Assembly: GCA_013399015.1 (NCBI GenBank)
Contig: VWZX01008936.1
Span: forward strand, 3,118,327 to 3,182,326
Direction: 5' to 3'
Source of the DNA: Galbula dea
Lineage: Eukaryota; Chordata; Aves; Piciformes; Galbulidae
DNA length: 64,000 bases
The position numbers and the translations under genes are program-made. This document shows, one piece after another, positions 1-12,228 of the stretch; within the stretch, counting starts at the first letter, position 1; each line of letters opens with the position of its first letter. The notes beneath the pieces were generated by a model. It made no database searches. It had not been told where the DNA came from and saw only the letters and a program-made list of their open reading frames with translations.

Positions 1-357
1 CTGCTCCACTGTACGCCTGCCCGAGAGCCGAGTCCGCCGGCCGGCCCCGGCTGCCCGCAGCACGGCCGCTCCCCGCGGCCCCGGAGAGTCAACCCTGCCT
101 GCCGCAAGGCTCTGCTCCCACGCCCGGACCCCGCACTCGGAGTCACCGGCGAAAGCCAGAGCGGCAGAGCAGTGCCCGCTCCCCCGAAACACCACATCCC
201 TCCGCCCCTGCTCCTCCGGTGCACGGCTGGGGTTTGAAGGCTCGCAGGCGATCTCCGCCGGCGGCGACTACAGCTATGGACCGTCAGGACGAGGGGCAGG
301 ACACACTGGACGGGACACACGGGGACCGGACAGCAGGAAAATAAAGGATCCTCCTAC
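1..357 (-). other. KCNG3: KCNG3 intron 1, 5' part
   Basis: This begins with the donor GTAGGAG read on the minus strand at 357-351. It is very GC-rich at the left end, as part of the CpG island. No second KCNG3 exon is visible before the window edge. Open frames here are compositional. Confidence 0.85.
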
Positions 358-1013
358 CCTGAGGGCTCCCTCACTGACTCTGCTGTGTACCTGCTCTGCT
401 CCTCCACGCTGCGGTTCTCCGGCGCCCGCCACTCGGGCAGGGTGCTGGCGCACAGCACCACCATGGACACGATGACGAAGAGGATGGAGACGGTGGCCAG
501 GACCTGGGCGGCCACAGAAGACGTGGGCTCTTCGAAAGTCCTCCTCATCCTCTCCAGCCACTTCCCACCCTCGGCTCCCGGCGGCCGCCGGCCCTTGCCC
601 TCGGGGCCCCCGGCCGGCTCCCCCGGCGGCTCCTCCGCCGTGTAATAGGTACACGTCTCGGACATGCGGTCGTCGAGGCGGCGTTGGCAGCAGTAGTCGA
701 GGTGGGAGCCCTCCAGCCCCCAGTAGATCATCTCATTGTAGAAGGAGAGCTCGCACATGTGGGGCACGAAGCGCAAGTGGCCGTGCCGCACGTACAGCAT
801 GATGAAACCGAAGGCCTCCGAGTGCCGGTCGAAGAAGTACTCGTTCCGCTCCCGGTCGTAGTCGTCGCACACCTCGAGCACGTCCTGCTCCGAGAGACAG
901 CCGTGCAGGCGGCTCACCCGCCGCAGCGGGAAATCCTTCAGCACCTCTCGGGAGAAGGAGTAGCGGGTGCCCCCGACGTTCAACACCACCGAGGGACCGC
1001 GGCCAAAGTTCAT
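358..1013 (-). CDS. KCNG3: KCNG3 coding exon 1 (Kv6.3 K+ channel modifier subunit, N-terminal part)
   Basis: Encodes about 218 residues of a voltage-gated K+ channel subunit of the electrically silent KCNG (Kv6) family. By family knowledge these do not form channels alone but co-assemble with Kv2 subunits at the plasma membrane and change their gating. The T1/BTB tetramerisation domain covers roughly residues 8-110, with NVGG at 12-15 and the typical DYDRERNEYFFDRH block near 51-64. A variable Gly/Pro-rich linker (about 127-150) leads to WLERMRRTFEEP and the hydrophobic S1 helix (about 167-190), then an NRS sequon at 200-202 in the S1-S2 loop. The start at 1013 has G at -3. Reading ends at a donor (exon base 358, GT at 357-356); the TAG just beyond is intronic. 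S2-S6 and the pore lie in exon 2, off the left edge. The sequence is close to human KCNG3 as I remember it. Confidence 0.95.
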
Positions 1014-1750
1014 GGCTTGGGCGGGACGGAGGAGGGGAAGGGCGGGTAGGGTAGGGCAGGGCAGCAAGGTGGGGGGCAGCCCAGGCGGCGAAGGCTGCTT
1101 CGGCTCCGCTCTTACCGCTGGCGGCTCCCGCTCGGCGACGGGGCGGGCAGGAGGGGAGGGAGAAATGGAAGGAGGGAAGAAAGGCGAGAGAAGCGCCGCT
1201 GCGGGCGCCCCAGCAGCTGTGCAGCGAGACGGGGCGCGGCGGAAGCTGCGCGTCCACCCCGAAGATGCCGCCCGCAGGTGCGACCAGGGTCTCAGCGCCG
1301 GCCGGCGGGCGGCTCCGCGGGGACCCGCCGGGGCTGGGGCACGGCTGCGGGCATGGCGGTGCCAGGGAGTTCCGCGCCCAGCGCCGCTCCGCTCCGCCGG
1401 TGCCGGCTCGCAGGCGAGCGGGAGGCGGTGCGGCGGGGACACGCCTCTTCCCCCGCCCGCGCACATGGAGGAGCGGGGAGGAGAGCGTAGGAGTGTCGTG
1501 GGGTTCCCGTTGGCCTCGCCTAAGGTAGAGGGCTTCGGGGGCAGCTCTGCAGAACGCATACGTGCCCTCGGCACTTGGGCGAAGTTGTACTACCGAAGCC
1601 AAGTAACACTTCGGGATTGGTTTTTTCCCAAGAAAAAAAAAAGTTGGAGCGTGACGCTGCTTGCTTCTTGTTTGAGGCTGCCGGGGCCGTTGTTCCTGTC
1701 TCAGTAGCGGGTAGCTGTCGGCGCGGCTCGGACGTGTGCAGGAGCCGGTG
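1014..1750 (-). promoter_or_regulatory. KCNG3: KCNG3 5'UTR and promoter region
   Basis: GC-rich, CpG-dense DNA directly upstream of the KCNG3 start codon, with GGGCGG-type Sp1 boxes near 1020 and 1140. The exact transcription start cannot be read from sequence. CpG density falls off past about 1750, where AT-rich intergenic DNA begins. The KCNG3 reading frame stays open upstream of the ATG as far as a possible ATG at 1574, which is reported as a finding. Confidence 0.7.
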
Positions 1751-4700
1751 CTGTGGCCTGGCCTGCAAAACTTGGGTTTCTTTTCGAGGCCCTGTGCCTA
1801 TCTGGATAAGGAGGCACTTCTCTTGTTTCCTTCTTGCATACTGCGTGGACACTACTAGGAAGAGTCAGGTAGAGCCTACAACCCTCCTTCATCCGTCTCA
1901 CTCAGTGTTCCTGCAGCTTCCTACCATTCTGTCCTACGCTTATTTACAATATTAAAACATTTACCAGCTGCTATGACACTGTCTCTAAAGCTTTGATTTC
2001 AGTTGGTTGCATTATGTGCAGGGACTTCTTCATTTCCCCTACTGACTTTTTAAAATTTTATTTATTTTTACCCAAATATGATAATTCTCCAGGCCGAGGT
2101 ATTTTCTGGGCTTAGTAGCATCTGGAGCATCATTAGGTTAAGGCAAAATACAGCTCTTCCTTTTATTGAGATGTTTCTAGTTGTCAGGAGAAAGGGCTGG
2201 TGAGTATATCCTTTCAAAACCAAAGCCAAAGATTTTGTTGCTTGAGCACTGTATCTGTAAAAGGGCATCCATATTAAACTAGCCTTTTACCATCCTTGTT
2301 CTTTATCTTGGGGGTTTTTTTCTTTTATTATTCTTCTTGCTGCCTTGTTACTTTCTCAGCTGAAATTTGTAAGGCACATTTAGTTGTAGAAAAATAAATT
2401 GATAGTCAACTAATTTGTAGTAGAAATTGTTGTTTTAAGGGAGAATACGATTAAGGGCTAGTATTTTAACCCTTTTTGTCATCTTCTAAAAAATCGAGGT
2501 CTATTCGAAGACTTGTGCACGTTACCAGTTAAGAGACTTCTGCACGCTCTGCTGTGGTTGTTACGCGGTGTATCCACTAGAGGTCACGGTTAGTCATTTT
2601 TCCCTGTTATTTAGCGAGATGACCAGGAACCCATCCAAATTCCAACTACGAAGTGTATTAAACTGTACACTCCGGCGTGTTGTTCCACAATAAAGTAAGT
2701 TTTGATCTCCGTTTAGTCATGTTGATGTCTTTTTTCACACAGGTGGAAAGTTTTTTCTTTCTAACAGCTGTGCTCAGTTAATATATCTTGGCTGCCTGTT
2801 GATTTTGTGAGCAACAAACAGTATTTTAACCCTCTTCACCTCTCTTTGATGTGTATGCTTCTGTGTTTCAGTCTTTCAGGAACAATTAGAATATCTGTTA
2901 AAAAAAATTAAATAGCAAAACCTGACTAGAACTCTGACAGTGATAATGAGTTATCCAGGTGCTTCTCGCTTTGCAATTTGTCATGCTTCCTGCTCCATCG
3001 GTTTTAACCCCATTCATTCCTCCTAGGGAGCTTGCAGATCAAGAAAGGAGAGTACAAATAACATGGCCTGAAGACATGCATTTACTAACTGTCTAGAAGT
3101 ACAGGTTGGTGTTTACATTCTAGAAATCATTTCAAGATTAACAAAAGTTATGTGCTATGTTCTGAAGCTGCATGGCAGAACAGGTAAAGTGCTGGGCTGA
3201 CAACACTTGAAAGCACATCACTTGATGAAGTAATTTTTATTTCTGTTTTTCAGTTTCTTTAAAATATAGAATGCTCTTATTTCCTTCTTCAGAATAATAT
3301 TGTCAAACATTCAAAGTAAGCAAAGCTAACCTGACAACAGCATTGTTTTCTTCTGCAGCCTGGCATGTTCAAGTTTCCTTATTGTAGTTACAATTACTGA
3401 CTTTCAGTGGAGGAGATTGGTTCAAGCAAGCTGGTGTCAATACCTGCAAACAGCACCTTTTTGCACTGGGAGCAGCAATTTGCTGGCACCAAAACCTCAG
3501 ATTTTAGATAGGATTTGTAATTTTCCAGTAAGTTTTCTGATTTTTGGCATGTTGAGGCTGGTCACTCCATTGCAGTTTTGAAAAGCTGGCTTATAGTAAA
3601 TTTGTTTCATAGGGAGGACTCAGAATTTACAAGTGTCACTTTAGTGGTTGTTGTGGTATGTCTGTCTTATTTTCCAGGAAGCTTCAGTGAGGGTAACCTT
3701 TTTAGTTGGTGTTGAATTTTGTGATCGAAAGTCTTAAGAAATTTGAAAAAACAGGGTGGAGAGTGTGAAAAAGACAAAACACTGTTAAAACTTTGTGTGA
3801 CCATAAGCAAAACATTTAGCAATATATTACGGAAAAGGCCTTTTTAAAGACTATTGTGGGGGGAAAAAAAGTATGTTTGAAAGTTCCAGCTGATTTGAAA
3901 GATGGTACCTAATTAGTAAAAAAACAAGTGAGCCAACAAAGGCATTTAAATAGCTCAACACAGAAATTAGCAAAGAGCATTCAACCTATATGTTACATGG
4001 TAAAGTATGAGGCATAAAGTGAATCTTTGGAAGGACTAAGCTGGCTAATAATTTGAAATATAGTAAAGAACTCTTTCAAGTAGTAGACTTAAGGTTGTTG
4101 GGGGGGTAGGTTGGTTTTGGTTTGGGTTTTTTATGACCTAGAGATACATGCTGGGATGTTGAATCAAAGCAATTTCTCCTTTCCTGGTGTTACAGTTAGC
4201 ATTTGCTGCCCAGGAGAAACTTCACAATTACTAGTCATTATGCAAGGATAGCTTTCTTTGTGTCAACATTTCTTCTCATGGCTTGCACTGTGCTGTTGCA
4301 TCCCCAGGGTGTTTAATGAACTTGAAATGTTTTCTACAGTTTGCAAATCTTTCTGGCCCCACGCTGATACCATTGCTCCATGGTTTGAGTGCAGCTCTAT
4401 GTTTACCTTTAGAAAAGAGATTATTTACTTGTATTTTGTGTGTGAACAAATTGGTATATTTTGATGACAGGCATTTTTCTTAACTTGGGATGAGATTCTG
4501 TTCCTACTGAGATAGGTACTGAATGTTACTGACTATAGTGCAAGAAAAATTTGCTTTTGGTGGGGTGTCTACTGTCAGGGTTCTTGCTTATTTTTATGAC
4601 CACAACATGTAGGAAATCCAGCTGTGGAGCAAATTGCCATGATGATGGACTTGGACACACAGAACAAAAAGATCTTCTTTGCCAGAAATCTTCTGATTTC

Positions 4701-7700
4701 TGCCATGCTACAGTATGTAGCATGCAAAACTGTGGGAGGGAAAACCCAGTGCTTTTTGGTATTAAACATACAGTATTTGGCCATATCTATCTTAATTACT
4801 TGAAAAGGCAATACATAAAGACTAGAACAAATGCTTCAGAAGGTTCAGCTTGCACAGATGGACTGTGGTTTGCATTTATCTGTAGTTTAAGGCTTGGGGG
4901 GGGAAAATAGTTTCAAATAGATGTTTTTTCTTTAATCAGTCTTCTCTGCACCAAAGCTCTTCTCCTTCAGTGTGATTTGTGGGCTATGCAGAAAACCTTT
5001 CAGGAGATGAGCCTATTAACCACGTATAATTAGCAAATAAACAGTGTAGTGACAGATGCAGTTTGGATTGTCAGTGGCATCTGACATAAGAGTACAAGTT
5101 CCCTTGTCACTGAGGCACTTTCAAAAATCTGAATAATTTTGAATATGAATGTTTCTAAAAGTGGGTGAATGACATTTAGTAGGGAGTTGGGTATTCACAT
5201 GTGCACAGAATACAATCTGTAGTTGACATTTATAATTAGACTAACTTGTTTCATGTAACATGCCAATGATTTGGGAAATTGGACTCTGAACAATTAGAAT
5301 TTGATACTGGAGACTCAATGTATTTGTAGGTCAGACTGCAAGCCTTTTTAAGATGAGAGACAGCATCCTTCTCTGTTGTCCTTCATCTCCATATTAAGAA
5401 AATTCCAGCAAAAGTTCTTGTATCTGGTGCTGAGCTAATTATTGAAGTTTGTTAAATTTCAGTGGTTGTTGAATCAAATTAAGCTCTTTTGGATAGAGAT
5501 GGTTGCTAGCTGGGGTAAACCCACTTGTTACATTTAAACACCAGGCTTTGTTAACCACTGACCTCTTGGTTATGCTGACCTGCAGTAAATGATGCAGAAT
5601 CAGGTTTTGTATAAGACTTGAGCATACCAAAATTCAGTCATGTTGGCCACTTACATGCAGATTTTTATTTCTAAAAATAATTATTAATCTTTTTAGTATA
5701 ATCCTACATGTTCTTCTTGAAGTTCCAGAAACTCCTCCTATTGACTATACTGGTTTCTAAAAATGATTGAGCTTGCTAAATTAGATAAATATTTGCACAA
5801 TGTTTAAAGCTTAAACATTAAAGCTTAAAGATGAAGTTGAAATTCTTAAAATACTAAATCTGAAGTCAAATACTCATCCAATTAAAATTAATAAACCAGT
5901 AATGTCTTGTGTTCTGTTCACAAATCCTTTGATTCTTCGTGAAAATGAGATCAGACCTCTCTGTAAAAATCCTTTTTTCCTAAGCCTCTCACAGCACTGG
6001 AGAGTGTGGTGTGGTATCATGCAGACCTGGTTCTGCAGTGCAATGAGGTGTTAAAACCTTTGCATTATTGGAGCTTCAGGAACAACTGGAGCATAGCTCC
6101 ATTGGAGTTACAGGGAAGCCAATAAAGCTGCTCCAGCTTGAGTTTACCATGCAGGATGTTAAATGGCAGCTTACTTTTTGTGGCTGTGCAGAAATAAGCT
6201 AAAAATCCCTTAGTGCTTTCTGTTACTTACCTGCAATATATTGGAGAGGACTCTGGCTTCTAGCAAAAAGATTACATTAAACTGTGTTGCATGGAAGCAA
6301 TTGTATACAGGTCTCCCCAGGTGCCTACATAATCACTGTCAATATCTAAGTAAATTACCTAGATGTTCCCTGAGTTTGCTGCTGTACTGCTGGTGTAAGG
6401 TGGTATCTGCTTCCAGGAGGGGTAGCTTCTCACCCCTTAAGATGGTCTGTCTTGTATTCCAGTAATCACTCTATTTAAGCAATTTTAGATAATTAATTCC
6501 ATTGAAAGAAATCTGCCTTGCATAAATTGTGGCCATTTAGATCAGCTGGCTCAACAGACAGGTATTGTGAGTAACAGAAAAAATATTTCTTATAGACAAA
6601 TTGCTTAGTGCAACTGTTTGCAGACATTAGATTCTTTGCCTGTTTTGTTGACATAAAACCAATCCTCTCTGTCTTCTACAACCAGAGAAGTAATTCCATA
6701 GTAAAAAAGAAAATAGCTCTTAGGTTCCTTAAACCTCACAGGACAAATTTCAGCCTAGCGTGAGCTTTTACTGCCAAGTTATAAACCTTGGAACAGAGGC
6801 TGGTAATGGAAACAGGAATGGAGAAAATTTTAGAGTTATGATTGGTGACATGATGGATTCTCTGGGCCTCAAAGTTTTGGAGTTGGAGGGGACTGCAAGA
6901 CTGATGTGCCTGAAATAGAAGCATTACCTTTTGCTAGTTGGAGTAGACGCCAATGGAAAAGTATTACATGATTCCAGAAAGATTATGAAGAAGTGTAGTT
7001 ACTTTTGTCCTCTTTGGTGGGGATATAATTTTGATGAAAATGTAATGGGTTTCCCAGTGTTTGTAGAGAACAGCTCGTTGGTGAACAATGTAGTTCTTGA
7101 ACTGTGCACTGCATTCACTAAGGTGTTTGAATCTGTTAAGGACTAATACAGCTGCTTTCAGTCCTTAGGACAGAAATCATAGAAATCTATGGGTGAATAA
7201 GAAAGCTGCTCAGTAGCACAGTTTGTCCCATAAAAAACAGAGGGGCTTAAACTACAAGTTGATATTTAATTTTTACATTTTACTTAAACAGTACTCACCA
7301 GCACTGCAAAGTTGGAGGGCCTTCTACTTGTATTGTACATTGTGTGTCTTCTGGATAATGTTCGTGATAGCAGATGGTATCCAGCACCTGTTAGAACTGA
7401 GCCCTACAACGGTGGGCTTGGATGTTGACCACTTCACAGACCCAGCCACTCCTCAAAGAGATGTATGTGTCTTTATTTGGGAAGAAGATCAGAATTTCTG
7501 TAAGCACATCTGAGAAATGTGCATGAACAGGCCTCTTCTGTCTCACAGTATTTGTCATTTAGCTGCATAAGCTGTGTTTATTTTGTCTCTGATGTCTTCT
7601 GGGCATTTCACACACACAGATGTTGGTATTTTGACCAGGCTGCTGGTTATTATTCTGGTGAAATTCAGGAACTGGCTTCAGTGAAAATAGTCCTGGTTAA

Positions 7701-10700
7701 CTTGCTGCTTAATTTGGGGTGTTTTATTGGTTGTGTTTGTGTTTGGTGCATGTTTGGTTTTGAATTGCTGTTGATACGCATTACTTTGAAAACTTTTGCA
7801 AATCCCTGAAGGGATGTTTTGGAGACAGGTAACATGATCATTTTTTTTGTTTTGCACAAAAAGCAACATTTGGCACAGTTTTGCCTAGTGTTGTATCTAT
7901 TTGGGCACAAACAAGCATTATTAAAGAACTTGCAGGACCTACATGTTCATATGACATTCAAAGTTAGGCTGCTTGCTTTAGTCCTGTTTAGGAAATACAT
8001 AAAATCTCCTTTTCCCTTGCTTGCAGCATGAATACTTAGAGTATTCTGAGTGCACAAGTGTTCTCCATCAGTCCATTGTGCACTGTGGGGAAAAAGGTTT
8101 TCAAACCTTAATTCTTTTTGCCAGGCATACCACATAGCTTAATTAAAACAAACATAAATTCCAAATAGCAACAAAGAAACATGTCAGCTTAGCAGCTAGG
8201 GAACCTCTCATCCTTAAAATATTTTGTGTGTCGTCACCTATTGCCTGGTGTGGGAACTCTTTACCTGAAGTAAACTGGCTACCTAAAGGCACACTACTTG
8301 CACTTTCCACTTATCCTGAGAAAATACTTCATGCACTTCACTGACTTCAGCCTAGGTATGTGACTGTCTCTTGGTGAAGGACACGCTTAAAAATGACTGC
8401 CAGTCCTTTCCAAATAGCAGCATTAGTGCTATTCTGTGGAGTACTGCTGTTTTAGCTCACCGGCAGCCTGACTGATTTTGGAAGCATGTAATCTAGTCAG
8501 AAGCCTGTTAGGCAGGCAGGCAAACTGACCTCCTCTGTGATTCTGCCTGCTGTTAGAAACAAAGGTAGCTTAAACACAAAAGTTAAATTACTGTATGTAA
8601 GCAGGCATGATTTTCCTGACTTCAGAGGAAGGCATATGTATTCTACCACTGACAAATGTGTCCTTGAAATTCACCCAGCCATTTCAGAAGTGAAGTTCCC
8701 CCTACCAATAGAATAATGAGTGATCATCTTCTCACTGCAGTGACCTGGAGACTTGCCACCTACATGAAGAAAATGTTCTGATTTTCAAAACCGAAGGTAA
8801 AAACAGTACCTGAGAATTCGAGGTCAAATGTATCTGTAATGGAAACACAGGTCAGTGTTTAGAGACACTGTTAAGGCACTGAGGGTAGGTTAGATCAGAA
8901 GTTGTGCTTTAGTGTTGCTTGCCCATAATCATTCAACCCCCAGAAAAACTGAACAGATGCTGAGTACTTGACTTAAATTAATTCTGCTCAGATGAATGTA
9001 CTGTAGTCTACTTAAATATGTGTCATTAAGCACCTTTGACAGCTTTTTAGCAGGTGCTTAGCACGAAAAATAGATCAGTTGAGAGAAGGGGAGAGGGAAA
9101 GACTTAAATCCACTGTGATGTGTTTAATGTCTGTCTTCTATTACTGTATTCAAGCCCACAATGGCTTCATTTAGGAGTGCTGCAGGTGTATGCAACACTC
9201 CAGCGAGCTTCCAACTGCTCTGATTTGCAATCTTGCTTACATCAAAGATAACAGTTAATAATGGTATCAGCTTAGACCTACTGAAGACAACCACAAAATT
9301 CACATTGAACAAAAACAAGATGTGAACCTAAATCTTCTCTAAAACTGGCAAGCAAAATGGGAGTCAAAACTGAATCCTAGAGCTGTAGTCTTTTTCTCCA
9401 TTAGGATGTGAATGACAAAATAAATTGGTAGCCTTAACAAAAGCTCTAGATGGGCAGATTTTGGTTTTGTTTTGGTTTAAATCTGATTGGAAAACAAGTT
9501 CTTTACTCTGTTACTGAGATTATTACCAGCACCTGTGAGAGTTCTACCCGTGGAGTGGAAGAAGTGCATTCCCTGTATATCTGGTCTTTTGTGGTAGATT
9601 AGTAATAAACCCTATTTTGCCATCCTTCCCTCCCTCTCTCAGTCAAAGCTATAGTATTATTTCCATTGCAATAATATGTTTTTCATTGAAGCAAATTTAG
9701 CCAGAAAAAGAGGGCTGGTACATAGAGGTACAGAACTGACTTCCTGTGCACAGAAAAAGTCCTTAATTCAGCTGTAAGACCTATGGGAAATGAAATTGTA
9801 TATGATGTCAAAGCAGTACAATGTGGTAGAATATAGCATCTGTATAATAGTATGATACTTATTGAAAAACCATTACCAAATATCTCTTTTTTACTACCCA
9901 CTCAAATGATAACTTGTTGCCAGCCATAAGCACCATTTTTCTCCACAAATCGATTTAGTGGTATTCTTACAACTAAAATTTGGATTGAACATCTAAATCT
10001 GCAGGCTACCAATAATTCAGCAATTAACTTTAAACTATTGTTTAAATCATATTTAATGAAAATGGTGACATACTTAGTTAAGAGTCTCTTGAGAGATCTG
10101 ACTCATAGAGTCAATAAAAAAGCCAATGTTACTCTGATGCCAAGAGAAGATGATTTTCTCTTGTTAGAAGGTTGGGATGATTTTTTTTTCTGATTTATAA
10201 AGAAGTGATACAGAAGCATCAATTACAGATTGCACCTACCTTCTGTTTCAGTGGAAGCAGCTAACATTTTTTGTTGCTTATAATAATAAACATTGAATTT
10301 TGTATTCATATAAATTAGGTTTTAAAAGTCTTATATAATGTCTGTTACAAAATTGAAGTTAGGTTCTAACATTTTTTAAATATAATCATGAGTGTTGACA
10401 TGGAAAAAAAATCTTTGTGGTGACTAAGTGACAGCAATATGAATTCTGTTTCAGCTACAAATTCATTAATGAGGCTTTGCAAGCCATGTGTGTCTTTGCA
10501 TTATTAAAAAAAAAAAAGTGCATGTGCTTTTAGCTGCCTGTTAGCCAGTCTGATCTATGTGCAGCTGTATTAGCTGGCATGTTTGTTCACACTAGATGAA
10601 ACAGTGTGTGTTCACACCCTGTACAGATTGCGTATTATTTTTGAGCTGCAGGCCAAGTCCATGAGCTACTGAAATCCCCTGTGGTGGTAATTCAGGGTAA

Positions 10701-11833
10701 TTACTCTCAGTGTTAAGTAGGAATTTAGGATGATAAGAAATGATAATTTTTAAAGTCCTTTGTGTTCTTCTAAACTCCCTGCATGGGTTATGTGCATGCA
10801 GCCTGTTTATTCGTTGTAGCAATGTTTTACTAGGGAGGGAGCCACATTCTCTCAGCATCAGCTGCTGCATGTTTTCTGTGCTTCCAGATTACTTGATCTG
10901 GTGTGGCCCAAGGACAGGAAAGTCTAAATGCCTTTTCTTTTCTGTTACACAACATGGAGGTGAGTCTATATGAAAGCTCTACAAGGAGCTGAGCATCTTT
11001 TATCTGTGTTCAAGCAACTCTCCTCTCCAGTGCTTTTGTTGATTTCAATAAGATATTTCTACCTGTGACATCCCAAAGTATTCCATTCTTAAGTGCACCT
11101 CTATCAATATATTTTAGTTTAGACTACTGTCAGTTTAATCCTTAAGCAAGTAATTTAGCAGGAGGATTTGTCTTCAGTTTATGGGGTGGGTTGGTTGGTT
11201 GGTTTGTTTTGGGAGGGTGTTGGTGGTTTTGGGTTTGTTTAGTTTGTTTTTTGGTTTTGTTAGAATTGGGTGCTGGGCTGGAACCTCTGAAATTCAGTTC
11301 TCTGAACATAAAATAGGACTGTGCATGACAGCTGCAAGGGAAGCTCCCTTATTCTGCTACTTTTTGGGTGATATGGTTGAGAGAGCTTTTTGAAACTTCC
11401 ATCTTGTCTCTGTGATAGTGGGGAAAAGAGGATTGGTTGTAAGGAGGTTTTTTCTCTGATGTAGGAACCCCTGGGGATTTGTGCTAAAACTTCTGCACTA
11501 ATGTGAACAGCTGGAGTTCTGTCAGTGGCTGAACACAACTTTTGGTCTCTGAAAAGCTATAGACAATTAACAATGGAAATTCAGGAATAAAATTATCTTC
11601 TAGTAGATTCCCATTCCCTTTGTACAACAAATTCCACACATGAGAAAGAAGCCTTAAACTGCCTATGATGAAAAAAATGAAACCTTTTTTATTACCCCAA
11701 TGAAAAACATGTAATTCATCATTATATTTTTCTTAAATACAGTAAGAAAATTGTCTATCTCCAGTCAGCTTAATGGGTATTTTATGATTTAGATGCATCT
11801 GATGATGCTAAAATGAAAAAGCCAATAAAGACA
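1751..11833. other. Intergenic DNA between KCNG3 and MTA3, left part
   Basis: About 10 kb of AT-rich sequence with no recognisable exon, RNA gene or intact transposon. Open frames are short (about 60-120 codons), lack family motifs and show no splice-linked continuation. A G/T-rich tract lies at 11181-11260. Short homopolymer runs and simple repeats are scattered through it. Distal regulatory elements may be present but cannot be recognised without comparative data. Confidence 0.7.
11181..11260 (+). repeat. G/T-rich low-complexity tract
   Basis: About 80 bases in which the plus strand is almost only G and T. It has GGTT steps near 11190-11202 and G-runs (GGGG, GGG, GGGAGGG, GGG) spaced by T-rich loops. 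It may have arisen from a microsatellite and could form a G-quadruplex on the plus strand. Confidence 0.7.
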
Positions 11834-12228
11834 AGTCAGTGGACACTGCTGGAGTTGTTTAGCCTGGAGAAGAGGAGGCTGAGGGGAGACCTTATCGCTC
11901 TCTTCAGCTACTTGAAAGGTCATTCTAGGGAGGCGGGTGTTGGCCTCTTCTCCCTTGTGACTAGTGACAGGACTAGAGGGAATGGGCTTAAGTTGTGCCA
12001 GGGTAGGTTTAGATTAGATATTAGGAAGAATTTCTTTACTGAAAGAGTGGTGAGATATTGGAATAGGCTGCCCAGGGAGGTGGTGGAGTCACCATCCCTG
12101 GAGGTTTTTAAGAGGCGGATAGATGTGTTTCTTCAGGGGATGATTTAGGGATAAGAGTAGTGTAGGGCTACCGGTTGGACTAGATGATCTTGAGGGTCCT
12201 TTCCAACCGTAATGATTCTGTGATTGTG
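11834..12228 (+). mobile_element. CR1 LINE, 3'-terminal fragment (well preserved)
   Basis: A 5'-truncated chicken-repeat-1 non-LTR retrotransposon. It begins near the TTTAGCCTGGAGAAGAGGAG block. It encodes the ORF2 carboxyl tail, including FRLDIRKNFFTERVV and WNRLPREVVESPSLEVFKRR, and ends with the typical TTCCAACCGTAATGATTCTG tail. The tail frame is uninterrupted to its stop near 12148, which makes this the best-preserved CR1 copy in the window. It lies between the two genes. Confidence 0.93.

Larger units (their letters stand above)
1..1750. promoter_or_regulatory. CpG island 1 (KCNG3)
   Basis: High GC content and many CpG dinucleotides from the left edge to about 1750, in sharp contrast to the AT-rich sequence that follows. 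The island covers KCNG3 exon 1 and its upstream region. Boundaries were judged by eye. Confidence 0.85.

Noticed and set aside
354..356. TAG read as the stop codon of a 219-residue protein
   Set aside because: It lies just inside intron 1, after the donor at 357-356. The known KCNG3 protein continues with S2 onward from a second exon.
733..1707. 289-, 246- and 121-codon frames overlapping KCNG3 exon 1 in other frames
   Set aside because: They are shadows of the KCNG3 exon and its GC-rich upstream region. Only the KCNG3 frame carries a recognisable channel domain.
11813..12148. 111-codon frame treated as a host gene
   Set aside because: Its peptide is the carboxyl tail of CR1 ORF2, so it is a transposon fragment and not a host gene.
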